Assembly: GCA_963702305.1 (NCBI GenBank)
Contig: CAVPBX010000002.1
Location: forward strand, 62,001 to 126,000
DNA length: 64,000 nt
Direction: 5' to 3'
From: PALSA-693 sp963702305
Lineage (GTDB): Bacteria; Actinomycetota; Acidimicrobiia; Acidimicrobiales; Palsa-688
Positions 27,326 through 37,901 of this stretch are shown here, in pieces; the first letter of the stretch is position 1, and each line of letters begins with the position of its first letter. Both the position numbers and the translations under genes were made by a program. The notes under the pieces were generated by a model. The model was given only the letters and a program-made list of their open reading frames with translations. It was not told the DNA's origin and made no database searches.

Positions 27326-27329
<4 letters not shown>
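26517..27329 (+). CDS. Exported, His-rich protein with C-terminal membrane anchor, unknown function
   Basis: 270 residues; GTG 26517 is preceded by AGGGAGG. Residues 1-28 form a signal peptide (RKVAIGGLLAGMVTTGALG, then AAGPALA). A His/Lys/Asp-rich stretch follows (HHGHAQHHH, DKDAKSHDRDG), then a Thr/Pro/Ala-rich linker. Near the end PILFGAAVALFALLQALVD forms one TM helix followed by a basic tail. It looks like an envelope protein anchored at its C-terminus, with a possibly metal-binding extracytoplasmic part. Its stop overlaps the start of the GGDEF gene by 4 nt, so both are probably made together. Confidence 0.7.
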
Positions 27330-28948
<1,619 letters not shown>

Positions 28949-28997
28949 CCCCCGCAAAGCCGCCGGGTCGGGTCCGGCGGCGTGGCAGGCTGGGCCG

Positions 28998-30278
28998 GTG
29001 CCATCCCTGTTCGACGACCTGCGCTGGCGCGGTCTCGTCCACCAGCTCACGGACCACGAGGTGCTCCCGGCCCGCCTCGATACCGACCAGCTGGCCGTCT
29101 ACATCGGCTTCGATCCCACCGCCGACAGCCTGCACGTCGGGCATCTGCAACAGCTGTGCCTCCTGCGGCGCTTCGGCGCCGCCGGCCATCGTCCGATCGC
29201 CCTGATCGGTGGTGGCACCGGCATGATCGGCGACCCGAGCGGCAAGAGCGAGGAGCGCAACCTGCTCAGCCCGGAGCAGCTCGACGCCAACCGGGCCGGC
29301 GATCGGCGCCCAGATCGCCCGGTTCCTCGGCGGCGGCGCTCGGCGGGGACCTGATCCTGGTGGACAACGCCGAGTGGTTGGGCAGCACCGGCTTGCTCGA
29401 GTTCCTCCGCGACGTCGGCAAACTGTTCAGCGTCAACGAGATGGTGCGCAAGGACTCGGTCCGGGCCCGGCTGGACGGCCGGGAGCAGAGCCTGTCCTTC
29501 ACCGAGTTCAGCTACATGCTGCTGCAGGCGTGGGACTTCTTGCAGCTGTTCGATCGCCACCACTGCGAGCTGCAACTCGGCGGCAGCGACCAGTGGGGCA
29601 ACATCACCGAGGGCATCGACCTGATCCGGCGGCGGCGGGGCGCGCCCGCGTACGGGTTGACCTCGCCCCTGGTCACCAAGGCCGACGGATCGAAGTTCGG
29701 CAAGATCGGAATCGGGCAACGTCTGGTTGGACCCGGCCCGCACCAGCCCCTACGCCTTCTTCCAGTTCTGGCTGCGGACCGCCGACCCCGAGGTCGGCGC
29801 CTACCTGCGCCGGTTCACCTTCCTGCCGGCCGACCGGATCGCCGAGCTCGACGAGGCCACCGCCACCCACCCGGAGCGGCGTCAGGCCCAGCGGGCCCTG
29901 GCCCACGAGGTTACGGCCCTGGTGCACGGCGCCGAGGAGGCCCGACGGGCCGAGGCGGCCGCCGCCGTGCTGTTTACCGCCGAGATCGCCAGCCTCGACC
30001 CGGCCGCCCTGGAGGGCGCCCTGGCGGACGCCCCCACCACCATCGTGTCCGGCGCGGAGCTCGACGGCGCCCTCTCGATAGTGGAGGCGCTGCTCCGGAC
30101 CGGTCTGGCCACCTCGCGGGGCAACGCCCGCCAGTTGCTGTCCCAGGGGTCGGTGTACGTCAACGGCCACCGGGTCAGCGAGGACCGGCCTCTGCACGTC
30201 GGCGACGCCCTGCACGGACGGTGGGTGGTGCTGCGCCGGGGGCGCACCAATCAGCACGTGCTGGCCGTCAAGGACTGA
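28998..30278 (+). CDS. tyrS: Tyrosyl-tRNA synthetase, three frameshifts
   Basis: About 425 residues, normal for TyrRS. The class-I HIGH motif is HVGHL (about residue 43). The Tyr-binding stretch is QLGGSDQWGNITEG, and the KMSKS equivalent is KFGKS. A C-terminal S4 RNA-binding domain closes the protein (TSRGNARQLLSQGSVYVNG). The frame breaks near 29,300, 29,338 and 29,704. The first two are explained by loss of one GC unit (GGCGATC for GGCGCGATC; GGCGCTCGG for GGCGCGCTCGG). The third is an extra A in the KFGKS codons. Protein conservation is complete either side, so these are most likely sequence errors. Confidence 0.9.
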
Positions 30279-30300
30279 ATGGACCAGATTGGGCGGACCG

Positions 30301-30749
30301 TCAGCCCAGGTACCGCTTGAAGCCCTGGTGGCTGGGCACGAACCCATGGCGGGCGTAGAAGCGGTGGGCGTCGGCCCGGCGGTGGTCGCTGGTCAGCTGC
30401 ACCCGGTAGCAGCCCCCAGGCGGGCCTGGTCGACCGCGGCCTCGAGCAGGGCGCCGCCGATGCCGCGACGACCGCTGGCGGGCATCGACGTGCATGGACT
30501 CGATCTCGGCGCAGCGCCCGCCGCGCTCCTGGAGGTGGCGGAACATGATCAGTTGGCACAGGCCGGCGACCTCCCCGTCCACTTCGGCGACGAGCACGGT
30601 GTTGCCCGGCGTCGCCGCGATCTCGGCGAGGGCTGCTTGGTAGCGGTCCAGCGCCCGGGGATCCTCGCCCCGCGGAGGGTGCCGGCAGCCAGCAGTGCCA
30701 CCAGCCGGGGGGCGTCCGCCAGCCGGGCGGCGCGAATGGTGACCGTCAC
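30301..30749 (-). CDS. GNAT family N-acetyltransferase, frameshifted
   Basis: About 150 residues. TIRAARLADAPRLVALLA is the N-terminal strand-helix. EVDGEVAGLCQLIMF forms the central strands and EIESMHVDARQR precedes the acetyl-CoA loop, which in another frame reads GIGGALLEAAV. AHRFYARHGFVPSHQGFKRYL closes the fold. The frame breaks near 30,675, and a compensating pair flanks the acetyl-CoA loop around 30,420-30,480. The substrate is unknown. The start GTG 30749 overlaps the most plausible HIT stop (GTGA), although in the sequence as given the HIT frame reads straight into this gene. Confidence 0.75.
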
Positions 30750-31199
30750 GGCCTGCCTCCCGCGGCCGGGTCCGGCGGCGCCGAGCGCGCCGCGCAGCTG
30801 CGCGGCGATGGCCCCCGGCGTGTCGTCGTCGGGATAGCGCCGGCGAGGCCAGAAGAAGCCCCGGAGACCGTCTCCCCGGTGGCGGGGGATGACGTGCAGG
30901 TGGACGTGGGGGACGCTCTGGCTGATGACGTCGTTGAGGCCGAAGAAGGTGCCGTCCGCCCCCAGGGCGGCCCGCTGGGCGGCGGCCACCCGGCGGCCCG
31001 CTTCGAGCAGCGGACCCAGCCGATCCGCCGGCAGGTCGGCGATGCTCGCGACGTGGGTGCGGGGGATGACGAGGGTGTGGCCCTCGAACACCGGCCGGAC
31101 GTCCAGGAAGGCCAGCAGGTCCGGCTCGTCGAGCACCAGGTGGGCCGGCCGGGCTCCGGAGACGATCTCGTCGAAGATGCACGCATCAGGTGAACTCAC
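30746..31199 (-). CDS. HIT family nucleotide hydrolase/transferase
   Basis: About 150 residues from GTG 31199. The histidine triad is HVHLHVIP (about residue 100), preceded by VFEGHTLVIPRTHV and FGLNDVISQSV. This marks a HIT protein acting on nucleotide phosphoramidates or dinucleotides, close to the Hint/AP4A group. As written, the frame stays open into the GNAT gene. An indel near the C-terminus is likely, since the alternative frame gives a TGA overlapping the GNAT start. The DUF3151 gene is divergent with a 30-bp gap. Confidence 0.83.
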
Positions 31200-31208
31200 G
31201 GCGGGCAG

Positions 31209-31220
31209 CGTCGCGCGACG
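31209..31220. promoter_or_regulatory. 12-bp perfect palindrome in the HIT/DUF3151 divergent gap
   Basis: CGTCGCGCGACG lies in the middle of the 30-bp gap, where it would overlap both promoters. It could be an operator, but GC-rich palindromes of this length also arise by chance. Confidence 0.3.
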
Positions 31221-31229
31221 ATGCGGGGT

Positions 31230-31673
31230 ATGCCTAGCGACCCGTCCGTTCCGCTCACTACCGGCCCGCCCGAGACGGTGCTGCCTTCGCCGCCGGCCGA
31301 TGCCACCGACGGCCTGGCCGCGGCGCTGGCCGGCCCGGCCGAGACGCGGCGGGACGCGGTGGCCAAGGTGGTGGCCGCCCACCCCACGTTCCTCGACGGC
31401 TGGGCCCGGCTGGCCGGCCTGGCGGGCGACCCGGTGGAGGCCTACGCCTACGCCCGGGTGGGTTACCACCGCGGCCTGGACACGCTGCGAGGCGCCGGTT
31501 GGCGCGGTTCGGGGTACGTGCGGTGGGAACACCCCACCAACCGGGGGTTCTTGCGCGCCCTCGACGCCCTCCGAGCCGCGGCGGCCGAGATCGGCGAGGA
31601 CGCCGAAGCCGAGCGGTGCGCGCTCTTTCTCCGCCAACTGGACCCCAACTGGCGGGGGATCACCGAGCCGTGA
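31230..31673 (+). CDS. DUF3151 family protein
   Basis: 147 residues from ATG 31230 (in-frame ATG 31221 also possible). The TPR-like stretch AHPTFLDGWARLAGLAGDPVEAYAYARVGYHRGLDTLR, with WEHPTNRGFLRALDALR and DAEAERCALFLRQLDP, matches the actinobacterial DUF3151 family (established family, unknown function). Its stop overlaps the flavin-reductase-like start by 4 nt. Confidence 0.87.
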   Translation: MPSDPSVPLTTGPPETVLPSPPADATDGLAAALAGPAETRRDAVAKVVAAHPTFLDGWARLAGLAGDPVEAYAYARVGYHRGLDTLRGAGWRGSGYVRWEHPTNRGFLRALDALRAAAAEIGEDAEAERCALFLRQLDPNWRGITEP

Positions 31674-32212
31674 GCGCCGAACCGCGGCTGGTCGGGCCGG
31701 TTCCCGAAGGGGCCGACCCGGAGCCCTACGACCGGCTGCGCCGGCGGATCCTGTGGAGTATGCCGAGCGGTCTGTACGTCCTCGGCACCCGGGTACCGGG
31801 CCGGCGCAACCTCATGACGCTCAACTGGGCTACCCAGGTCGCCGTGGACCCCAAGCTGGTGGCGGTCAGCGTGGAGGTGGGGGCGGTGAGCCACGGGCTG
31901 CTGCGCGACGGCCAGGTCTTTTCCCTCAACATCGTGCCCCGCGAGCAACGGGCCATCGTCCGCAAGTTCGTCAAACCGCTCGACGACGGCGGCGACCCGG
32001 AGCAGCTGGCCGGGTTCGCGTTGCGGGCCGGGCTGACCGGCGCGCCCCTCCTGGCCGAGGCGGCCGCCTGGCTGGAGTGCGAGGTGCGCCATGAGGTCCG
32101 GTGCGGCAGCCACACCTTGTTCGTCGGTGAGGTCGTCGACTGCGGCGGTGAGGTCGATGATCGCCTCGAGGTGCTCCGCATGGAGGACACCCGGATGAGC
32201 TACGGCGGTTGA
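31670..32212 (+). CDS. Flavin reductase-like FMN-binding domain protein
   Basis: 180 residues from GTG 31670, overlapping the DUF3151 stop. The split-barrel flavin reductase pattern is visible: WSMPSGLYVLGTR, NLMTLNWATQVAVDPKLVAVSVE, SLNIVPREQRA and HTLFVGEVVDC. Members bind FMN and either reduce it with NAD(P)H for a monooxygenase or use it directly. No partner oxygenase is nearby. Confidence 0.83.
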   Translation: MSAEPRLVGPVPEGADPEPYDRLRRRILWSMPSGLYVLGTRVPGRRNLMTLNWATQVAVDPKLVAVSVEVGAVSHGLLRDGQVFSLNIVPREQRAIVRKFVKPLDDGGDPEQLAGFALRAGLTGAPLLAEAAAWLECEVRHEVRCGSHTLFVGEVVDCGGEVDDRLEVLRMEDTRMSYGG

Positions 32213-32264
32213 GCGCCCGGCGACGCCTGGGTGGGCGGTAGTGTCACCTCCGAAGGAGGCCCGA

Positions 32265-33455
32265 GTGGACGCCCAAGTCGTGACGGGGCCGGCCGCCCTC
32301 GACACCTTGGTCGAGCGCTTGCTGGCGGTGGATCGATACGCCCTGGACACCGAGTTCCACCGGGAGCGGACCTACTGGCCCCATCTGGCCCTGGTGCAGG
32401 TGGCCTGGCCCGCCGGCGACATGGGCCCGGCTGGGGTGGCGCTGGTCGACCCCATGGCCGTCGACGTGGCGCCCCTGTCGAAGGTCCTGGAGGGCCCGGG
32501 GCTCATGGTGGCCCACGCCGCCGAGCAGGACCTGGAAGTGCTGGAGCGGGCGTGCGGGCGGGTGCCGACCCGGTTGTTCGACACCCAGATCGCCGCCGGC
32601 TTCGCAGGGCACGGGTCGTCGAGCCTGGGCGCCCTGTCGCAGGCGTTTCTGGGCAGACCGGTGGCCAAAGGCGACCGGCTCACCGACTGGCGCCGGCGGC
32701 CGCTGACCGATTCCCAGCTGGCCTACGCGGCCGCCGACGTGGAGCACCTCCTGGAGCTGGCCGACGCCATCGGCGACCTCCTGGAGCGTGACGGCCGGCG
32801 GGCCTGGGCCGAGGAAGAATCTCGGGCCCTGCTCGCTCGCCCCCACACCGGTCCGGACCCGCTCCGAGCCTGGTGGAAGCTGCGCGACGCCCGGCAGCTG
32901 CGCGGGTCGTCACGGGGGGTGGCCCAGGAGGTGGCGGCCTGGCGGGAGCAACGGGCCCAGGTCCTGGACCTGCCGGCCCGCACCGTGCTACCCGACCTGG
33001 CCCTGCAGGCCATCGCCCACCGCCCTCCCGCTTCGGCGAGCGCGCTGGCGCAGGTGCGGGGCCTGGAAGGGCGGCATCTGCGGGCCGAGGTGACGACCGA
33101 GCTGCTGGCCGCGGTGGCGCGCGGGTTGGCGCTACCGGCGGCCCAACTGCGGTTGCCGCCGGCGGACGACGTGCCCAAGGAGCTGCGGGCCGCGGTGGCG
33201 CTGCTCATGGCCTGGGTGGCCCAGCTGGCCCGGGACGAGCGCGTGGATGCCGCCCTGCTGGCGACGCGCGGCGACCTGGCGGCCTACGTGCGCGGGGATC
33301 CCGACGCCCGGCTGGCCGGGGGTTGGCGGTCGGTGATGGTGGCCGAACCGGTGCGGGCCCTGGTGGAAGGGCGGGCGGTGCTGGCGTTCGACGGGGCCGG
33401 GCGGCTGGTGCTGGAGGAGCGGTCGGGGCGGGCGTTCGGGACCGGCCCGGGTTAG
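32265..33455 (+). CDS. rnd: Ribonuclease D
   Basis: 396 residues from GTG 32265, with AAGGAGG 6 nt upstream. The DEDDy exonuclease motifs are Exo I DTEFHRE (about 27-33), Exo II AAEQDLEVL (about 85) and Exo III YAAADVEHLLEL (about 153). An HRDC domain lies at about 205-285. It trims the 3' ends of tRNA and other small RNAs. The C-terminal 80 residues are lineage-specific. Its stop overlaps the stop of the convergent GH13 gene (TTAG shared). Confidence 0.9.
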   Translation: MDAQVVTGPAALDTLVERLLAVDRYALDTEFHRERTYWPHLALVQVAWPAGDMGPAGVALVDPMAVDVAPLSKVLEGPGLMVAHAAEQDLEVLERACGRVPTRLFDTQIAAGFAGHGSSSLGALSQAFLGRPVAKGDRLTDWRRRPLTDSQLAYAAADVEHLLELADAIGDLLERDGRRAWAEEESRALLARPHTGPDPLRAWWKLRDARQLRGSSRGVAQEVAAWREQRAQVLDLPARTVLPDLALQAIAHRPPASASALAQVRGLEGRHLRAEVTTELLAAVARGLALPAAQLRLPPADDVPKELRAAVALLMAWVAQLARDERVDAALLATRGDLAAYVRGDPDARLAGGWRSVMVAEPVRALVEGRAVLAFDGAGRLVLEERSGRAFGTGPG

Positions 33456-35131
33456 GGCCTGGCTCCCACCGGCCGCAGGATGACGGCTTCGTCCGGGCCC
33501 AAGGCCAGGCCACCGACGACGGGCCCGAAGGTCGCTCCTTCGGAGGAGATGAGCGTGCTGACCTCCACCACCCACGGGCCGGGCGGCAGGTCCACCGCCG
33601 CGGCGTCGCTGGTGAAGTTGACCGCCACCACCCGCTGATCGCCGCCGTCGGCCCCGCCGCCGCCGGCCCCGCCCCCCTCGCCGGCCGCCTGCCGCCGGTA
33701 CGCCAGCACCCCGTCCGGCCCGGCCAGCCAGGTAAATGACCCCGCCTGCAGCGCAGCTGATCCGTTGCGGGCCGCCAGCACCCGCTGGTACAGATGCAGC
33801 ATCGACGCCGGATCCTGCTGCTCCTCGTCCACCGTCCGCCCGGCGTCCGCCTCCGGCGGCCACGGCAGCCAGGCCGCCGGCCCGCCCGCCCAGCCGTGCG
33901 ACGGGGTCGCATCCCACGGGATGGGCGCTCTGGACCCGTCCCGGCCGCCCGGGTCGACCCGGCGATCGGGTGGCACCACCGCGTCCTCCAGGCCCAGCTC
34001 CTCGCCGGCGTAGAGGAAGGGGGTGCCCCGCAGGGTGAGCAGCAGGACCGCCGCCGCTCTCGCCCGGGCCTCGGTGCCGTAGCGGGTCCGGTGGCGGGGC
34101 TGGTCGTGATTGGACAGCACCCAGGTGGGCCAGGCGCCGATGGGCCCGAGCAGGGTCTCCACCTCATCGACGCGCCGGCGCCACCGCCCGGCGTCCCACG
34201 CGGTGAAGAGGGGCTTGAAGTTGAAGGCCAGATGCAACTCGGGCTGCTCGGCGGTCCCGTAGTACGTCGCCACCTGCGCCGGCTCCGGCAGGAACACCTC
34301 GCCGACCAGCATCCGGGGCGGCGGGGTAGGCCAAGCGTCCACCTCGGCCCGCAGGCCGGCGAGAATGGGATGGGTGGACGGGTGGTCGTTGAACGACGAC
34401 GGGGGGACGGCGGCCAGCTCCGGCGGCAGGTCCGGGAGGCGGGGATCCTTGCCCAACCCGTGGGCCACGTCGATCCGGAACCCGTCGACGCCCCGGGCCA
34501 GCCAGAAGCGCAAGACGCCGGCCATGGCCGCCCGCACCTCGGCGTTGGTCCAGTTGAGATCGGGCTGCTGGGCCAGGAACAGGTGCAGGTACCACTGCTC
34601 GGTGCCGACGTCCCACGTCCAGGCCGGCGGGAACTCCTGCCGGCCCACACCCGGGAAGGCGGCCCGCCAGTTGTTCGGGAGCCGGCCCACGCCGCCGGGC
34701 GGGCCGAACCCGCCGGCGTCGTCGGGGCGGTCGTCACGCCACCAGTACCAGTCGCGCTGTGGATCCTGGCGGGACGAGCGCGAGGCCCGGAACCAGGGGT
34801 GCTGGTCACTGGTGTGGTTCGGCACCCAGTCCACCACCACCTTGACGCCCAGGTCGTGGGCCTCGGCCACCAGGCGGTCGAAGTCGGCCAGGCTGCCGAA
34901 CAGCGGGTCGACGTCGCAGTAGTCGGAGACGTCGTAGCCGAAGTCGGCCATCGGCGACGGGTAGAAGGGCGACAGCCAGAGGGCGTTCACGCCGAGCCAG
35001 GCCAGGTGATCGAGGTGGCGGCGGACCCCCTCGAGATCGCCGATGCCGTTGCCGGTGGTGTCGCAAAACGATCTCGGGTAGATCTGATACACGACGGCCG
35101 TCTCCCACCAGGCGGCCCCGCGGGGGTTCAC
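33452..35131 (-). CDS. Alpha-glucosidase / oligo-1,6-glucosidase, GH13
   Basis: 559 residues. The (beta/alpha)8 barrel starts VVYQIYPRSFCDTTGNGIGDL. Conserved region I is DWVPNHTS; region II GFRIDVAHG carries the nucleophile Asp; region III VGEVFLP the acid Glu; and region IV SNHDQPR the transition-state Asp. The QPDLNWTN motif is typical of GH13 subfamily alpha-glucosidases acting on short alpha-glucosides. There is no signal peptide. GTG 35131 overlaps the stop of the upstream 76-residue protein. Confidence 0.92.
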   Translation of the reverse strand: MNPRGAAWWETAVVYQIYPRSFCDTTGNGIGDLEGVRRHLDHLAWLGVNALWLSPFYPSPMADFGYDVSDYCDVDPLFGSLADFDRLVAEAHDLGVKVVVDWVPNHTSDQHPWFRASRSSRQDPQRDWYWWRDDRPDDAGGFGPPGGVGRLPNNWRAAFPGVGRQEFPPAWTWDVGTEQWYLHLFLAQQPDLNWTNAEVRAAMAGVLRFWLARGVDGFRIDVAHGLGKDPRLPDLPPELAAVPPSSFNDHPSTHPILAGLRAEVDAWPTPPPRMLVGEVFLPEPAQVATYYGTAEQPELHLAFNFKPLFTAWDAGRWRRRVDEVETLLGPIGAWPTWVLSNHDQPRHRTRYGTEARARAAAVLLLTLRGTPFLYAGEELGLEDAVVPPDRRVDPGGRDGSRAPIPWDATPSHGWAGGPAAWLPWPPEADAGRTVDEEQQDPASMLHLYQRVLAARNGSAALQAGSFTWLAGPDGVLAYRRQAAGEGGGAGGGGADGGDQRVVAVNFTSDAAAVDLPPGPWVVEVSTLISSEGATFGPVVGGLALGPDEAVILRPVGARP

Positions 35132-35358
35132 GCGGTGTTGTCAGGTTTGGGCCGCAGGTCCACCGTGAGGGTGAGGATGCCGTCCTCGAGGCGGGCGACC
35201 GCGTCGCCGATCATGGCGTAGTCCTGGAAGTCCACCCGGGCCTGGTCCAGGAAGCGTTTGCGTTCGGGCCCCTCGACCGGCGGGAGACCCCGCTGGCGCA
35301 CGGCGCGGGCCCGGGCCTGGAAGCGTAGGATCATGGCTTCGGGGTCGAACTGATCCAT
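35128..35358 (-). CDS. Conserved small protein, unknown function
   Basis: 76 residues, starting MDQFDPEAMILRFQARARAV and ending TVDLRPKPD. It is helical then beta, charged, and cytoplasmic. TAAGGT ends 9 nt before the ATG, suggesting a leaderless start. It overlaps the GH13 start by 4 nt and so is first in a two-gene operon. I recognise no function. Confidence 0.65.
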   Translation of the reverse strand: MDQFDPEAMILRFQARARAVRQRGLPPVEGPERKRFLDQARVDFQDYAMIGDAVARLEDGILTLTVDLRPKPDNTA

Positions 35359-35367
35359 GGTGCGGCC

Positions 35368-35373
35368 ACCTTA
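35368..35373 (-). promoter_or_regulatory. -10 hexamer for the 76-residue protein/GH13 operon
   Basis: On the minus strand TAAGGT ends 9 nt before ATG 35358. Confidence 0.4.
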
Positions 35374-35423
35374 GCGGCAGCCCCGGATGGGGCCTTGGCC
35401 GCAACTACCCCCCGGAGCGGCGA

Positions 35424-35429
35424 TACACT
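35424..35429 (+). promoter_or_regulatory. -10 hexamer for the small Cys-motif protein
   Basis: TACACT would place the start near 35437, leaving a leader of about 34 nt that contains GGGAG before GTG 35471. This promoter is leadered, unlike most others here. Confidence 0.45.
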
Positions 35430-35470
35430 GAGCGCCGGTCTCGACCTGCCTCGACCAACGGGAGCGACAC

Positions 35471-35659
35471 GTGAAAAAGGGACGGCATCGGCGCTTCGAG
35501 GAGGCCCGTGCACTGAAACGCTCTACCGAAGAAATCGTCGAGCCGTGCGCCGAGTGCGGCGCCGAGCCCGGAGCGGATCACGCGTCGTGGTGCCTGGCGA
35601 TGGAGGACGACCTCGAGGAGGACGAGGAGTACTCCGACCCCGAGCCGCACCGGGCCTGA
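35471..35659 (+). CDS. Small acidic protein with a Cys motif
   Basis: 62 residues from GTG 35471. A basic N-terminus (KKGRHRRFEEARALKR) is followed by CAECGAEPGADHASWC, a CxxC...H..C group that could bind zinc, then a very acidic tail (EDDLEEDEEYSD). It is probably a small nucleic-acid- or protein-binding factor. It is convergent with the Cys-rich protein gene 27 nt away. Confidence 0.65.
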   Translation: MKKGRHRRFEEARALKRSTEEIVEPCAECGAEPGADHASWCLAMEDDLEEDEEYSDPEPHRA

Positions 35660-35686
35660 GCCGCCCGGACCGCCCCGCCGTACCGG

Positions 35687-36475
35687 TTACCGGGACCGGC
35701 GCACCACCGGGTGCGGCAGCGGGACCGCCGTCGACTGCCGGGCCCGCAGGTAGGCGACCAAGCGGTCGTAGGTGGCCTCGCCGGCCATGGCGACGAGTTC
35801 GGGCGCCAGGCTCTCGTAGACGGGTTGGGCGCCGGTGAACGCTTCGGGCGCCTCCGTGCACCACCAGTGAAACTCCTGCCCGCCCGCGCCCCAGTGCCGC
35901 CGTTCCCACTGGGTCACGGTGGACGTGACCCGGCCGGCGTCGTCGGTGGTGTCCTCCCGGCGCAACGGCAGCTGCCAGCACACGTCCGGCTTGAGCTCCA
36001 ACGGCTGCTGGCCCCGGCGCAGGGCCGCCCGGTGGAGGGCGCAGCCGGGGCCGCCGGGGAAGTCCGGCCGGTTGAGGAACACGCAGGCGCCGTCGACGAG
36101 CCGGCTGATCCGGGTGCCGTCCGATTGGGTGCGGACCACCCCACCCCGGCGGCCGGCGGCCGCGAACTGCCAGTCGTCGTCGGTGAGGGTCTTGGCGGCA
36201 GCCCGGACCCGGCGTACGTCGGCCTCGTCGGTGAAGTGGGCCCCGTACGAGCAGCAGCCCTGCGCCAGCTCTTCGGCTGGGCCGGTGAGCACGCCCTGGC
36301 AGCCCTGGCCGTAGATGCACTGCCAGCGCGACAGGAGGAAGGTCACATCGAACACCCAGGTGCGGGCCTCCTGGAGGTCCTCGAAGGTGACCCACTCATG
36401 GGCGTCGGGCGGTGCCGCCCGGTAGGCCTTCCCCGTCCCTCCCGCCGCCGGCTTCGTCTTGCCCTTCGGGCCCAT
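35687..36475 (-). CDS. Cysteine-rich conserved protein, unknown function
   Basis: 262 residues from ATG 36475; the ATG overlaps the M20 peptidase stop (TGATG). A basic, Lys-rich head is followed by WQCIYGQGCQGVL, GCCSYGAHF, CVFLNRPDF, GCALHRAAL and DVCWQLPL. Many of the cysteines sit in pairs, suggesting a metal or Fe-S site somewhat like YkgJ-type cysteine-cluster proteins. WERRHWGAGG and HWWCTEAPEAF are further conserved-looking blocks. No catalytic motif is recognised. Confidence 0.65.
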   Translation of the reverse strand: MGPKGKTKPAAGGTGKAYRAAPPDAHEWVTFEDLQEARTWVFDVTFLLSRWQCIYGQGCQGVLTGPAEELAQGCCSYGAHFTDEADVRRVRAAAKTLTDDDWQFAAAGRRGGVVRTQSDGTRISRLVDGACVFLNRPDFPGGPGCALHRAALRRGQQPLELKPDVCWQLPLRREDTTDDAGRVTSTVTQWERRHWGAGGQEFHWWCTEAPEAFTGAQPVYESLAPELVAMAGEATYDRLVAYLRARQSTAVPLPHPVVRRSR

Positions 36476-37856
36476 CAACGACCGCCCAGCTCGAGCAGCA
36501 GCTCGCCCGCCGCCACCAGCCCCTTCCAGAACTGATCCATGACCATCCGCTCGTTGGGGGCGTGGATCCGGTCGTCGGGTAGACCGACCCCGAGGAACAG
36601 CAGCGGCGCGGCCAGGACCCGTCCGAGCGCCTCCTCTGGGCCGCTGCCGCCTTCGCGGGTGTACAGGGGCGGCTGGCCCCACACCGACTCGATCGCCCGG
36701 GCCAGGGCCCGCATGGCCGGGATGGTCGACCGGTGTGAGCGCCGGGGCCACCCCGCCTTCGGGGGTGACCACGACCGCCACCCCGGCTGGGACCCGGTCG
36801 GACAGCCAGGTCCGGAAGGCCGGCGTCGATCGTCTCCGGGCGCTGGTCGGGCACCAGCCGGAAGGCCACCTTGAAGCCGGCGGTGGCCGGGACGATGGTC
36901 TTGATGCCCGGGCCGCCGTAGCCGCTGTGCAGGCCGACCACCTCGGCCGTGGGGCGCACCCCGACCCGCTCCAAGGCGCTGTAGCCCGCCTCGCCTTCGA
37001 GGTACGGCCACCCCGCCGGCCGCGGCCCGGAAGCCGGCCTCGTCGAAGGGCTGGGACGTCCAGCGACGCCTGCTCGTCGGGGTCAGGTCCCGGACCGCGT
37101 CGTAGAAGCCGGGCAGCGTCACCCGGCCCCGGTCGTCGTGCACGGACGGCGACCAGGCGGGCGGCCACCCGGGCCGCGTTGGGGACGGTCCCGCCCCACA
37201 TGCCGCTGTGCAGGTCGATGGAGGCGGTCCGCAAGGCCACGTCGAAGGCGACCAGGCCCCGCATGCCGACGGTGGTCGACGGCACGTCGGGGGCGATCAT
37301 GCCGGTGTCGGAGACGACCACCACGTCGCAGGCCAGCCGGGCGGCTTCGGCGACGAGGAGGGCCTCGAAGTGGGGGCTGCCGACCTCCTCCTCGCCCTCG
37401 ACGAGCAGCTTGAGGTTGACCGGCAGCCGCCCGTGCTCGGCGAGCAGGCCCCGGGCCGCTTCGATCTGGTAGAGGGTCTGGCCCTTGTCGTCGATGGCGC
37501 CGCGGGCCCGGCACTCGCCGTCGACGATGACCGGCTCGAAGGGCGGGCTGGTCCACTCCTCGAGGGGGTCGACCGGCTGGACGTCGTGGTGGCCGTAGAC
37601 GAGCACGGTCGGGGCGCCGGCGCCGGCGTGCAGCCAGTCGCCGTACACCGCCGGGCCGCCCCCGGTCTCCAGGACGGTCACGTGCTCCAGGCCGGCGTTG
37701 CGCAGCAGTCCGGCGCAGAACTCGGCCGACGTGCGCACCTCGGCCGCCCGCTCCGGGATCGGCCGAGATGGACGGGATCCGCAACCAGGAGAAAAGGGTG
37801 CCCAGGATGCGCTCCCGCTCTGCTTCCGCGTAGCCCGCCAGCGCCAAGTCGGCCAT
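36475..37856 (-). CDS. M20 family metallopeptidase (dipeptidase/DapE-like), several frameshifts
   Basis: About 460 residues. Metal-site motifs of the M20 family are all present but in different frames: GHHDVQP (His ligand and Asp), GAIDDKGQ (bridging Asp), EGEEEVGSP (catalytic Glu and ligand Glu), SDTGM (Asp ligand), and the LHSGMWGG dimerisation region. It is close to actinobacterial dipeptidases of the Rv2141c type. The frame breaks near 37,762, 37,140, 37,030 and 36,800, so the sequence as given would not be translated intact. ATG 37856 lies 7 nt after TACCTT, a leaderless-type start. Confidence 0.85.
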
Positions 37857-37863
37857 GAGCTGC

Positions 37864-37869
37864 AAGGTA
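37864..37869 (-). promoter_or_regulatory. -10 hexamer of a leaderless promoter for the M20 peptidase
   Basis: On the minus strand TACCTT ends 7 nt before ATG 37856. Confidence 0.45.
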
Positions 37870-37887
37870 CTGCACGGGCGCCAGCGG

Positions 37888-37893
37888 TAGCCT
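37888..37893 (+). promoter_or_regulatory. -10 hexamer of a leaderless promoter for the lipoprotein hydrolase
   Basis: TAGCCT ends 8 nt before ATG 37902. With the opposite promoter it forms a compact back-to-back pair within 30 bp. Confidence 0.45.
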
Positions 37894-37901
37894 CGCCGGC
37901 C

